64,000 nucleotides of DNA from contig CAWDXO010000016.1 in NCBI GenBank assembly GCA_963806335.1, positions 310,001 through 374,000 of the forward strand, given 5' to 3'. Origin of the DNA: Palsa-504 sp963806335. Lineage in GTDB: Bacteria; Actinomycetota; Actinomycetes; Streptosporangiales; Streptosporangiaceae. The position numbers and the translations under genes were made by a program. Positions 35,999 to 47,805 of this stretch are shown in pieces (positions within the stretch are counted from its first letter, which is position 1; every line of letters begins with the position of its first letter). The notes under the pieces were generated by a model. It did not search any database, was not told the DNA's origin, and was given only the letters and a program-made list of their open reading frames with translations.

Positions 35999-36044
35999 CC
36001 GGCGCCGCGTCCTGGCTTTCCGCTGGGCCGGGTAGCGGCGGTGG

Positions 36045-37784
<1,740 letters not shown>

Positions 37785-38212
37785 GTTTTGCCCCCTAGCC
37801 CGCACCGGATCAGGTAAACCCGCCGCAGCGTTGACCACAGCAGGTGCGCTTCACATTTTGCGGCATACCCGGCAGACGCCGTACTGCCGACGCGGGAATA
37901 TCGCAAAACCCACAGGCCTGAGAAGCCCAGCTCCGGAGTGTTCGGCTGGCGATCATCACACGGACCGGCTCAAAGCCGATCCAGAGCCGCCTTCAGTATG
38001 AACGGCGCCATCGCTCGCTCTTCGCGGTGGCTTGAGGCGGGGCCGGCGGTTCGATCCGGCGCCCGGGCGCGGGATGTGTGGTTTGTCATGGCCGGGCCGG
38101 GCGGATGTCACCGGGACTGGTGATGGCGGGCACGGGCGGGAATCCTGGTTCGCCGCGATGCTGGACCTATGAGCCCGGGTTCATCCCGGGACGGGACTGA
38201 AAGGAGTCAGCC
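37785..38212. other. Intergenic region between divergent kinase and small membrane protein genes
   Basis: 428 bases holding both promoters. Near its right end, CCCGGG-TTCAT-CCCGGG forms a dyad at about 38178-38195, and AAAGGAG lies just before the gene at 38213. Nothing else is recognised. Confidence 0.35.
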
Positions 38213-38470
38213 ATGAAGAACTCGCAACGCGCTGGATCTCAGGATGATGGTGCCGGTACTGCCTGGATGCGCCGCTGGTCCGGGGAGAAGCTCAGCGTGC
38301 GCCTGTTTGCGGTGGCGTCCGTTCTTGTCCTGACCGGGGCGCTGGTGTGGGCGGGGTGGTTCGCGTCCGCTAGCCAGAATGCCACCTGGACCCCGGTGCT
38401 GGTGAGCATCGCCGTCGTCGCCGCAGTTGCCCCTGGGGCGCGGCGGTCCTGGATGGCACGATCTCGTTGA
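38213..38470 (+). CDS. Small membrane protein
   Basis: 85 residues from ATG 38213, with a strong AAAGGAG 7 bases upstream. Two membrane helices (about 29-50 and 58-75) follow a polar start. No family is recognised. The 200 bases after it (38471-38668) are non-coding as far as I can see and contain a run of CGCTCG hexamers at about 38497-38540. Confidence 0.55.
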   Translation: MKNSQRAGSQDDGAGTAWMRRWSGEKLSVRLFAVASVLVLTGALVWAGWFASASQNATWTPVLVSIAVVAAVAPGARRSWMARSR

Positions 38471-38668
38471 CGGGATCGGCCGGCCTGGCCGCGGCGAGCC
38501 ATCGCGCTCGCGCTCGCGCTCGCGATCGCGGGGGCGGGGGTCGCGGTCGCTGCGTCCGGCGATGGTTCCGCCTGCCCGTCCGTACCCGCTGATCGCGCCA
38601 TTTCGGGAGCTGCGGGTGCTGGCACTGCTGGGAACGGCGGCGCTAGGTAGGCGTGACACCCTGGAGGG

Positions 38669-39004
38669 GTGACGGCGATGTGGCGGCGACGGAACGAGCG
38701 GCACAGCGACGCCACCGCCTGCACGATCGAGCTTCACCTCCAGGATTCCCCGGGCGCCGCCCGCGCGGTGACGCTCCGGATGGACAACGACCGCGTGCAC
38801 ACCCCGGACACCGGATCCGCCGGGAGCGGGCTGGCCGGGCTCGGCGAGCGGCTGGCCGGCCTGGGCGGCAGCATCACCACCGGGCAGCCCCGCACCGGCC
38901 ACTTCCGGCTGGAGGCCCGCCTGCCCGCCTGCGGCGCCGCAGCGGCGCCGCCCGGCCCGGCCCAGGCCGGCACCGATCTCACCGCGAAGACGCCCGCGCC
39001 GTGA
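38669..39004 (+). pseudogene. Truncated NarL/DesK-type sensor kinase (ATPase C terminus only)
   Basis: 111 residues. The central TLRMDNDRV and SGLAGLGERLAGLGGSITTGQP with FRLEARLP correspond to the last part of the HATPase domain of a DesK-like kinase (the G2 box and final strands). The membrane, dimerisation/His and N1 parts are missing. Its stop overlaps the response regulator start as GTGA, the normal kinase-regulator layout, so it is a deletion remnant of the partner. Confidence 0.6.
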
Positions 39005-39606
39005 TCCGGGTGCTGCTGGCCGACGACGAGAACCTCATCCGCACCGCGCTGGCCTCCCTGCTGGCGATCCAGGACGACCTGCAGGTCGTGGCCCAGGCCG
39101 CCTCCGGCGAGGAGGCCCTCGCGATGGCCCGCCGGCACCGCCCGGACGTGGCCGTACTGGACCTGCAGATGCCCGGCCTGGACGGGATCGCCGTCGCCGG
39201 GCAGCTGGTCACCGAGCTGCCCGCCTGCGGCAGCCTCATCCTGACCAGCTACGGACGGCCCGGGCACCTCAAACGGGCCCTCGCCGCCGGCGTCCGCGGG
39301 TTCCTGCCCAAGACCGTCTCAGCCCAGGTCCTGGCCGACGTGGTCCGCACCGTCCACCGCGGCGGCCGCTACGTCGACCCCGAACTCGCCGCCGACGCCA
39401 TCAGCGCCGGCGACAGCCCGCTCACCCCCCGCGAAGCCGACGTCCTGGAACTCGCCGCAGGCGGCGCCCCCCTCGACGAAATCGCCAGCCGCGCCGCCCT
39501 GACCCCCGGCACCGTCCGCAACTACCTCTCCTCCGCCGCCGCCAAACTCGGCGCCGCCAACCGCCACGAAGCCGTCCAGCTCGCCCGCTCCCGCGGCTGG
39601 ATCTGA
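39001..39606 (+). CDS. NarL/LuxR-type response regulator (DesR-like)
   Basis: 201 residues from GTG 39001. Receiver: VLLADDENLIRTALASLL, phospho-Asp in VAVLDLQMPGLDG, LTSYGRPGHLKRAL and KTVSA. A LuxR-type HTH follows: LTPREADVLELAAGGAPLDEIASRAAL and TVRNYLSSAAAKLGAANRHEA. It is intact although its kinase is truncated, so it may be an orphan or use another kinase. Confidence 0.87.
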   Translation: MIRVLLADDENLIRTALASLLAIQDDLQVVAQAASGEEALAMARRHRPDVAVLDLQMPGLDGIAVAGQLVTELPACGSLILTSYGRPGHLKRALAAGVRGFLPKTVSAQVLADVVRTVHRGGRYVDPELAADAISAGDSPLTPREADVLELAAGGAPLDEIASRAALTPGTVRNYLSSAAAKLGAANRHEAVQLARSRGWI

Positions 39607-39755
39607 CCGCCCACCCGACCGCACCCCCCGCCCATGCCGCGGGGCCGAGTAGCAAACGGGAAAGTTTGGTCGAATCCCACTGAACCCAGGCCACAACGAT
39701 GGAGCATCTCGTGCCGGGAGGCGCGGACGGCCACGCGCCGCGGGGCGCGGGCGGA

Positions 39756-40670
39756 TCAGGGCTGGTAGCGGTAGCCCATGCCAGGCTCGGTGAGCAGATG
39801 GCGGGGCCGCGTCGGGTCTTCTTCCAGCTTGCGGCGCAGCCGGGCCATGTGGAAGCGGAGATAATTGGTGCGCTGCTGGAAACCGGGGCCCCAGACCCCG
39901 GTCAGGATCTGGGCCGACCTGACGAGCTGGCCGGGACGCCGCAGCAGGATCTCCAGAATCCGCCATTCGGTGGGCGTGAGCCGGAGCGTCACCGGCTCGC
40001 CGCCCATGCCGTCGGGCTCGCCGTCCATGCCGTCGGGCTCGCCGCCGCCCTTTCCGTCGGGGAACAGCGGTGAGCGCCTGACCTGGTGCGCGGTGAGGTC
40101 GATCAGCCAGCGGCCGATGCTGGCCTGGCGGGGCTGGTCCTGGTTCGTTTCTCGTTCATCGCGGCGCAGCGCGGCGCGTAGCCGGGCGAGCAGTTCGGCC
40201 ATCGCGAACGGCTTTGTGACGTAGTCGTCGGCGCCGACGTCCAGGGCGCCGATCTTGTCTCCCGGGCTGGTCCGGCCGGACAACACGATGATCGGCGCCT
40301 TGCACCACCGGCGCAGCTCGACGATGACCTCGGTGCCGTCGATGTCGGGCAGGCCCAGGTCGAGGATGATCGCGTCCGGCGGCCGGCTCGCGGCCAGGGC
40401 CAGGGCCTCCCGGCCCGTCCGGGCGGTCAGTACCTCGTACTGCCTAGCCTGCAGGTTGATGCGCAGCGCGCGGACTAGCTCCGGCTGGTCCTCGACGACG
40501 AGAATCCCGCTCGGACGAACCCGCCGGGCCGCCCCGGCCCCGGCCGCGGGACCGAGACCAGCACCGGCGTCGGCCCCGGGAACGGAATCCGGGGAGCTAC
40601 CCTGGGCCTCAGGCCCCGGCCGGGGAGTTCCCGGCCGGGGACCCGGGACCGCTGAGGTGAGCTCAGTCAC
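39756..40670 (-). CDS. Second KdpE-type response regulator (downstream of kdpC)
   Basis: 304 residues from GTG 40668-40670, seven bases after kdpC. The first 52 residues are a Pro/Gly/Ala-rich extension. The receiver (LVVEDQPELVRALRINLQARQYEVL, LDLGLPDIDG, VTKPFA) and OmpR helix (LTPTEWRILEILLRRPGQLV, TEPGMGYRYQP) are close to the KdpE at 32013. A GEPDGM repeat is inserted in the linker. Its place at the end of kdpFABC suggests feedback control of that operon. No second kdpD is in the window, so both regulators may share one kinase. Confidence 0.85.
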   Translation of the reverse strand: MTELTSAVPGPRPGTPRPGPEAQGSSPDSVPGADAGAGLGPAAGAGAARRVRPSGILVVEDQPELVRALRINLQARQYEVLTARTGREALALAASRPPDAIILDLGLPDIDGTEVIVELRRWCKAPIIVLSGRTSPGDKIGALDVGADDYVTKPFAMAELLARLRAALRRDERETNQDQPRQASIGRWLIDLTAHQVRRSPLFPDGKGGGEPDGMDGEPDGMGGEPVTLRLTPTEWRILEILLRRPGQLVRSAQILTGVWGPGFQQRTNYLRFHMARLRRKLEEDPTRPRHLLTEPGMGYRYQP

Positions 40671-40677
40671 GGCCGGC

Positions 40678-41322
40678 TCAGCCGCCTGACTTCGCGGACA
40701 GCTGGTCGAGGGCGATGTTCAGCTCGAGCACGTTCACCGTCGGCTCGCCCAGGAAGCCGAGCATCCGGCCCTGGGTATTCTTGGCCACCAGCGCCTGGAC
40801 CTCCGACACCGGCAGGTGCCTGGCCGCGGCGACCCGGTCGACCTGGATGGCCGCGTTCGCGGGCGAGATGTCCGGGTCAAGCCCGGACCCGGACGCGGTT
40901 ACCGCGTCCGCCGGGATCTCCGAGACCGGGACGTGGTCGAACGCGGCGATCTCCTGCTGCCGCTGCTTGATGTCCTGGACCAGGATCGGGTTGGTGGGCC
41001 CCAGGTTGGATGCCGACGAGTACGTGGGGTCACAGCCGTAGTCGCCCTTGGGGGTGGGGGACGGGATCGCGAACGACGGCCGCGGCTGGAAGTACTGCGG
41101 CAGCGGGTTGCCCTTGGCGTCCACGAACTCCTGGCACAGCAGGCTGGAGCCGACCACGTGGCCGTTGTAGCTCACCAGCGAGCCGTTGGCCTGGTTGTGG
41201 AAGGCCACCTGGGAGACGCCCAGCATGACAAGCGGGTAGACGAACCCGCAGATCACGGTGAACACCAGCAGGATGCGGAACCCCGCGATGTGCTGCCTGA
41301 CGATGACGGGAAGGCGGTTCAT
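40678..41322 (-). CDS. kdpC: Potassium-transporting ATPase subunit C
   Basis: 214 residues from ATG 41320-41322; a GTG at 41331 that overlaps the kdpB stop is the alternative. One N-terminal membrane helix (about 14-35, with VICGFVYPLVMLGVSQ) and a periplasmic domain with SLLCQEF, YFQPRPS, SASNLGPTNP, SGSGLDPDISPANA and the terminal VNVLELNIALD, all typical of KdpC, which stabilises the complex. Length fits the family. Confidence 0.93.
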   Translation of the reverse strand: MNRLPVIVRQHIAGFRILLVFTVICGFVYPLVMLGVSQVAFHNQANGSLVSYNGHVVGSSLLCQEFVDAKGNPLPQYFQPRPSFAIPSPTPKGDYGCDPTYSSASNLGPTNPILVQDIKQRQQEIAAFDHVPVSEIPADAVTASGSGLDPDISPANAAIQVDRVAAARHLPVSEVQALVAKNTQGRMLGFLGEPTVNVLELNIALDQLSAKSGG

Positions 41323-41327
41323 GCCGA

Positions 41328-43466
<2,139 letters not shown>

Positions 43467-43602
43467 CAGTGCAGTGCTCCTTCAGCACTCGGGCCATTCA
43501 GACCCCGATGTGGCTCTCTGCGTAGGTGGGTCACCGGCCGCTCGCAGCGGCCGCCGCGAAACCGGCGTCGGCCCCTGCTCTCTAGCCGGTACTGAATGGC
43601 CC
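43467..43602 (-). promoter_or_regulatory. Structured spacer between kdpA and kdpB, candidate cis-acting RNA
   Basis: 136 bases in an operon whose other junctions overlap or touch. In the transcript, GGGCCATTCAG starts directly after the kdpA stop (43592-43602) and pairs perfectly with CTGAATGGCCC (43491-43501). Inside are ACCGGC/GCCGGT and an 8-base stem CGGCCGCT/AGCGGCCG with a 3-base loop (43535-43553). Nearest kdpB, AGTGCT-GAAGG-AGCACT (43473-43489) places most of the Shine-Dalgarno in its loop and stem. AGAGAGC occurs twice. This could regulate kdpB translation; no known riboswitch class was recognised. Confidence 0.55.
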
Positions 43603-45270
43603 TCAATGCAGGCCTTCCGCGAACACTCCCAGCGCGAGCGCGGGGAAGTAGGTCAGGCCGACGAGGATGAGGATCACGCCGACGAGCATGCCGACGAACA
43701 ACGGCGTCCTCGTATCAAGCGTCCCGGCGCTGGCCGGTGTGGGCGCCTGTCTGGCCAGCGACCCGGCCAGGCCCAGGGCGAAGATCTCCGGCGCGAACCG
43801 GCCGAGCAGCATCGTGATGCCGCCGGTGATCTGGTAGAAGGGGGCTGCGGTGCCCAGGCCCGCGAAGGCCGACCCGTTGTTGTTGGCCTGGGAGGCGTAC
43901 GCGTACACGATCTCGGTCAGCCCGTGCGGCCCGGGATTGAAGATCGCGCTCTGGCCCCAGTGCGTGCCGATCGCGATCGCCGACATGGTCAGGATCACCA
44001 CCGGCAGCGTCAGGAAGTACAGCGACGCGTACTTCATCTCGCTGGGCCGGATCTTCTTGCCGATGTACTCCGGCGTCCGGCCGACCATCAGCCCGGCCAC
44101 GAACACCGTGACCATAGCCAGGACCAGGATGCCGTACATGCCGGCCCCGATCCCGCCCGGCGCGACCTCGCCCAGCGCGATGTCGAACAGCGCGATGCCG
44201 CCGCCGAACGGCGTCAGCGAATCGTGGAAGCAGCTCACCGAGCCGGTCGAGGTCACCGTGGTGGACGCCGCGAACACCGAGCAGCCCGGCGTGCCGGTCC
44301 GTACCTCTACTCCTTCCATCGCCCCGTGCGCGGTTTGCGCCGCGATTCCGGCGGTGCCCACGTGGGCCTCGAAGAAGCTGATCCCGCCGACGGCGGCCGC
44401 CCAGATGATCACCATGGCCGCGACCAGCGCGTAGCCCTGCTTGTTGTCGCCGACCATCTTGCCGAACGCCCGCGGCGTGGCGAACGGGATCAGCAGCAGC
44501 ATGAAGACGATGAAGATGTTCGTGAACGGGTTCGGGCTCTCGAACGGGTGGGCCGCGTTGGTGTTGAACCAGCCGCCGCCGTTGTTGCCCAGGTCCTTGA
44601 TGGCTTCCTGCGACGCCACCGTGCCGCCGGGGATGGTCTGGTGGGCGCCGGACAGCGTGGTGATCGTGTGGTAGTTGGCCAGGTTCTCGATCCCCCCGCT
44701 GGCCACCAGGACCAGGCAGCCGATGACCGCCAGCGGGATCAGCAACCGGATAATCCCGCGGGTCACGTCGACCCAGAAGTTGCCGAGCCGGTCGGTCCGG
44801 GACCGGGTGAAGCCGCGGATCATCGCGATCGCGACCGCCAGGCCGACCGCGGCCGAAAAGAACTGCTGCACCATGAGCGCGCTCTGCTGGGTGAGGTAGC
44901 TCATAGTCGCTTCGCCGGCGTAGTTCTGCCAGTTGGTGTTCGTGGTGAACGAGACCGCGGTGTTCCATGCGGTGTCCGTCGGGACGTTCGCCATCCCGAT
45001 TGACCAGAACAGCCAGTGCTGGGTCCGCTCGATCAGGTACACGAACAGCACCGCGACGAGCGAGAACGCCAGGATGGAGCGGACGTAGACGGTCCAGCGC
45101 ATGTCGGCATCCGGGTCGATCCCGGTCAGCTTGTAGATGCCGCGCTCGATCCGCCAGTGCTTCTTGTCGGTGAAGATGTGCGCGATGTAGTTGCCGAGCG
45201 GCACGTAGCATGCCGCCAGAGCGGCGGCGAGCAGCAGGAACTGCAGCCAGCCTGCGGCTGTGCTATTCAT
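43603..45270 (-). CDS. kdpA: Potassium-transporting ATPase subunit A
   Basis: 555 residues, ten or more membrane helices. The four selectivity-filter loops can be read: NTNWQNYAGE, GNNGGGWFNTNAAHPFE, SCFHDSLTPFGG and NNGSAFAG. It forms the K+ channel-like part of the Kdp complex. The ATG overlaps the kdpF stop (TGATG). It is followed by a 136-base spacer before kdpB rather than the usual tight junction. Confidence 0.95.
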   Translation of the reverse strand: MNSTAAGWLQFLLLAAALAACYVPLGNYIAHIFTDKKHWRIERGIYKLTGIDPDADMRWTVYVRSILAFSLVAVLFVYLIERTQHWLFWSIGMANVPTDTAWNTAVSFTTNTNWQNYAGEATMSYLTQQSALMVQQFFSAAVGLAVAIAMIRGFTRSRTDRLGNFWVDVTRGIIRLLIPLAVIGCLVLVASGGIENLANYHTITTLSGAHQTIPGGTVASQEAIKDLGNNGGGWFNTNAAHPFESPNPFTNIFIVFMLLLIPFATPRAFGKMVGDNKQGYALVAAMVIIWAAAVGGISFFEAHVGTAGIAAQTAHGAMEGVEVRTGTPGCSVFAASTTVTSTGSVSCFHDSLTPFGGGIALFDIALGEVAPGGIGAGMYGILVLAMVTVFVAGLMVGRTPEYIGKKIRPSEMKYASLYFLTLPVVILTMSAIAIGTHWGQSAIFNPGPHGLTEIVYAYASQANNNGSAFAGLGTAAPFYQITGGITMLLGRFAPEIFALGLAGSLARQAPTPASAGTLDTRTPLFVGMLVGVILILVGLTYFPALALGVFAEGLH

Positions 45271-45359
45271 CAGAACCTCTCGGGCAGTATCAGGGCCACG
45301 AACAGGTAGATCGTCAGCAGGACGCCACCTATCAGGCCGATCCAGTTCTCAGCGCTCAA
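45270..45359 (-). CDS. kdpF: KdpF small stabilising subunit
   Basis: 29 residues from TTG 45357-45359: SAENWIGLIGGVLLTIYLFV then ALILPERF. One membrane helix and the terminal PERF are characteristic of KdpF. The stop TGA shares a base with the kdpA start. It overlaps the end of the preceding small ORF by 11 bases in another frame, so both may be translated together. Confidence 0.85.
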   Translation of the reverse strand: MSAENWIGLIGGVLLTIYLFVALILPERF

Positions 45360-45447
45360 AGGTCTCGATCCCCTTCAAGATGAGGAGGAGTACGGCGAAG
45401 ACGACGATCGTCAGGCCGACATAGAACCAGTCCGTCAGGTACCACAC
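45349..45447 (-). CDS. Small single-helix membrane peptide at the head of the kdp operon
   Basis: 32 residues from GTG 45445-45447, with AGGAG 5-6 bases upstream, the best ribosome site in this stretch. The sequence (WYLTDWFYVGLTIVVFAVLL, then LILKGIETFER) is one membrane helix with a charged C terminus, similar in plan to KdpF but not in its ending. Its 3' end overlaps kdpF. Small peptides of this type seem to precede kdpF in other actinobacteria, but I know of no assigned role. Confidence 0.6.
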   Translation of the reverse strand: MWYLTDWFYVGLTIVVFAVLLLILKGIETFER

Positions 45448-45562
45448 GGTGACTCCTAGTGACGTGCCGCTAGTGGTTGAGCTCGCCCGCGCAGGCGCGA
45501 GCCCTTAGGCGAATCTCAGTAAAAGCTGTGGATTTCCCCGGATAAAGGGCCCTTGCGTGACC

Positions 45563-45602
45563 CATGCGCCCGCTATCTGGTTCCTAACGGAACCCATGCG
45601 GA
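45563..45602 (-). promoter_or_regulatory. Shared kdp upstream element, copy at kdpFABC
   Basis: CATGCGCCCGC, 12 variable bases, then AACGGAACCCATGCGG, matching the element before kdpDE (35959-35998) with the same spacing. It begins 116 bases before the first small ORF of the operon. Within this copy GGTTCC-TAAC-GGAACC (45579-45594) is also a perfect dyad; the other copy lacks this dyad. Candidate binding site for KdpE. Confidence 0.55.
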
Positions 45603-45696
45603 CCCCTCATCACCGCCAAGCCGCGGCCGGGCGTAGCTCAGCCGCCCGGCGTCAGGGCCGCGGCCAGGGCCCAGGCCGGGCTATGCGGCCCGCGCC

Positions 45697-46220
45697 TCAG
45701 GCGTCCGGGCTGTCGGGAATGAGCGCGTGCCTGCGCAGCGGCCAGGACCGCAGGCCGTGGCTCATCTCGTCCATCAGCGCCGAGGGCGGGATGGCAAGCA
45801 CCGGGCACTTCGCGTGCGCCAGGCAGTAACGGCTCACCGAGCGGCGCAGCGCCCGCCCCAGGCCAGCCGCCGGCCGGTGCCGATGATCAGCAGGTCATCC
45901 GGCTGATCGGCGATATCCACCAGCACGGGACCGAACTCACCCCGCGCGACGTGCGGCTCGACGCGCAGGTCGGCGGGCACCCCGCCCAGGCCGGCGTCGA
46001 ACGCGGCCCACAGCCGCTGCCAGGCGTCTTCCCGCCAGATCTTGCGCAGGTACGGCGAGGAATGCCGTCGCTCCGCTATGTCGCCCCCCGGCGGGACCCA
46101 GGCGGTGACGGGCAGCAGCGGCACGTTCCGCAGCCTGGCCTCGTCCGCCGCGTAGCGCAGCGCTTGCAGACTCCCTAGAGTCCCATGCACGCCAACGATG
46201 ATCCGACGCACCGCAGGCAC
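45697..46220 (-). pseudogene. Universal stress protein, frameshifted near the C terminus
   Basis: The first frame from ATG 46218-46220 gives 110 good residues: RRIIVGVHGTLGSLQALRYAADEA, and DDLLIIGTGRR. It then shifts and stops early. In the next frame the family continues (ALRRSVSRYCLAHAKCPVLA, IPPSALMDEM) to a stop at 45697. The break is in the G/C-rich stretch at about 45855-45866 and fits one lost base. UspA-fold proteins bind ATP or act under stress. It is on the same strand as the kdp operon, 250 bases upstream. Confidence 0.75.
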
Positions 46221-46328
46221 TCCAACTCGCCTCCCGACTAAACCACTGAACCAAGGGCGCCGGAAGCGGCGCCCCGTGACCGCCTACCCCTCCATATAAC
46301 CTCTATCCGCGCGGTCATGCGGCCGTTC

Positions 46329-47801
46329 TCACGGCCCCCTAACAACGGCGGCCGGCGGCCGGATATAGGCGTTGACCTTGAGAACTGAGGTGCCGGTGAT
46401 GCGATGCCAGGGCCAGTTCCTGGCGTAGGACGGCGGGGGCTCACGGGTCTGAATGAGCAGCGCGACGTGCTCGCCCGGCGCCGGATTCCCGGCGGACGCG
46501 CAACCTGCGTAGAAGGCGATGGGGATGTACTGCACCCCGGCGATCAGGCACGGCGGCCGGACGCCCCGGGCGGCCAGCGCGGCGGCGATCCGCGAGTAAT
46601 CGTCATGGAACGTCACCGTCCCGCCGACCTCGTGGTCGAGCACGAGGTGCTGCGTGAAGAGCTGCACGACCAGGAAGCACGTCACGGTCGCGGCCATGGC
46701 CGGCCGCAGGTCCCGGCTGACCCCGGTGACCGCGAAGGCCAGCGCGTCGGCCACGGGGATGGCGAACAGCGCGTACGCGGGCAGCAGGAACCGGGGCGCC
46801 GCGTAGTTGATCATGAACAGGTACTGGGCGGCGAGGCAGAGCCCGCATACCGCGGGCAGCAGCGCGGTGCCGAGCTGACCAGCCCGCCGGGCCGCCAAGA
46901 TCCCGATCGCGACGAGCACGGGCAGCACCAGCCACCACAGGTCGAGTTCGGGGTCCCGGAAGCCGATCACGCAGGGGCGGCACAAGGTCGGGCCGTTTAG
47001 CGCGCGCAGCTCGTCGGGCAGCGCGAAGTGCAGGCCGAACCCGTCCTGCTCGGCGGCTGCCGCGTGCAGCCGCGCGGCGATCCCGCCGAAGCGGGCGTAG
47101 GCCTCGGCGACCCATTCGGCGCCGCCGGCCACCAAACCACCAGCGATCACCGCGGCCGGCACCCAGCCCCGCCAGACGGAGCCCCGCCAGACGGCGATCG
47201 CGGCCACGATCAGCGGCGCGGCGAGGTACACCGCGTCCCCCGGCCGGACCAGCGTCACGAACGCCACGCTCGCCCCCAGCCCCGCCAGCGCCCGCTTCCC
47301 GGCCGCACCGTCCGCCCCGGCTACGCCGCCCGCGCCGCCCTGGTCGCGAACCCAGCGCAGGAAACACCCCACCGCGGCCAGCCCGCCGAACGCCGACCAG
47401 ATATCCGGCATGGCCTGCGGCCCGTAATACTGCGTGACCCACAGCCCCCCGAACATCACCCCGGCCAGCCCCAGGACCCAGGCTGGCCGCAGCGTTCGCC
47501 ACGCCCACAGTGCGAGCCCCAGGCCGAGGCCGGACGCCACCGCCAGGTAGACCCGCAGCGCCGCCACCGAGCTGGTCAGCCAGGCCACCGGCGCGACGAG
47601 CAGCGGGACGCCCCTGGCCCGCGGGGGGTCGAACCACGCGGCCGGCGCGTGCCCGCTCACCTGGCTGACGTACACCGATTCGTCCCAGCTCAGCCCCATC
47701 CGAGGCGAGACGAACAGCAGTTGCGCGACGGTAAAGGCCACTCCCGCCGCCACCAGCCACCACCCGCTGTCCGCCGCGGGGAGCACCCGGCCGTCCTTCA
47801 A
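46329..47801 (-). CDS. Polytopic membrane protein, possible GT-C glycosyltransferase
   Basis: 490 residues with about eleven membrane helices. LSWDESVYVSQVSGHAPAAWF in the first outer loop places an acidic pair (Asp-Glu) where GT-C mannosyl/arabinosyl transferases keep their catalytic acids, and RPGDAVYLAAPLIVA resembles the dolichol-phosphate-mannose type. A C-terminal soluble part (about 400-490) follows. No family name can be given with certainty. The gene starts four bases after the HAD gene ends, so they form an operon. Confidence 0.6.
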   Translation of the reverse strand: MKDGRVLPAADSGWWLVAAGVAFTVAQLLFVSPRMGLSWDESVYVSQVSGHAPAAWFDPPRARGVPLLVAPVAWLTSSVAALRVYLAVASGLGLGLALWAWRTLRPAWVLGLAGVMFGGLWVTQYYGPQAMPDIWSAFGGLAAVGCFLRWVRDQGGAGGVAGADGAAGKRALAGLGASVAFVTLVRPGDAVYLAAPLIVAAIAVWRGSVWRGWVPAAVIAGGLVAGGAEWVAEAYARFGGIAARLHAAAAEQDGFGLHFALPDELRALNGPTLCRPCVIGFRDPELDLWWLVLPVLVAIGILAARRAGQLGTALLPAVCGLCLAAQYLFMINYAAPRFLLPAYALFAIPVADALAFAVTGVSRDLRPAMAATVTCFLVVQLFTQHLVLDHEVGGTVTFHDDYSRIAAALAARGVRPPCLIAGVQYIPIAFYAGCASAGNPAPGEHVALLIQTREPPPSYARNWPWHRITGTSVLKVNAYIRPPAAVVRGP

Positions 47802-47805
47802 CGCT

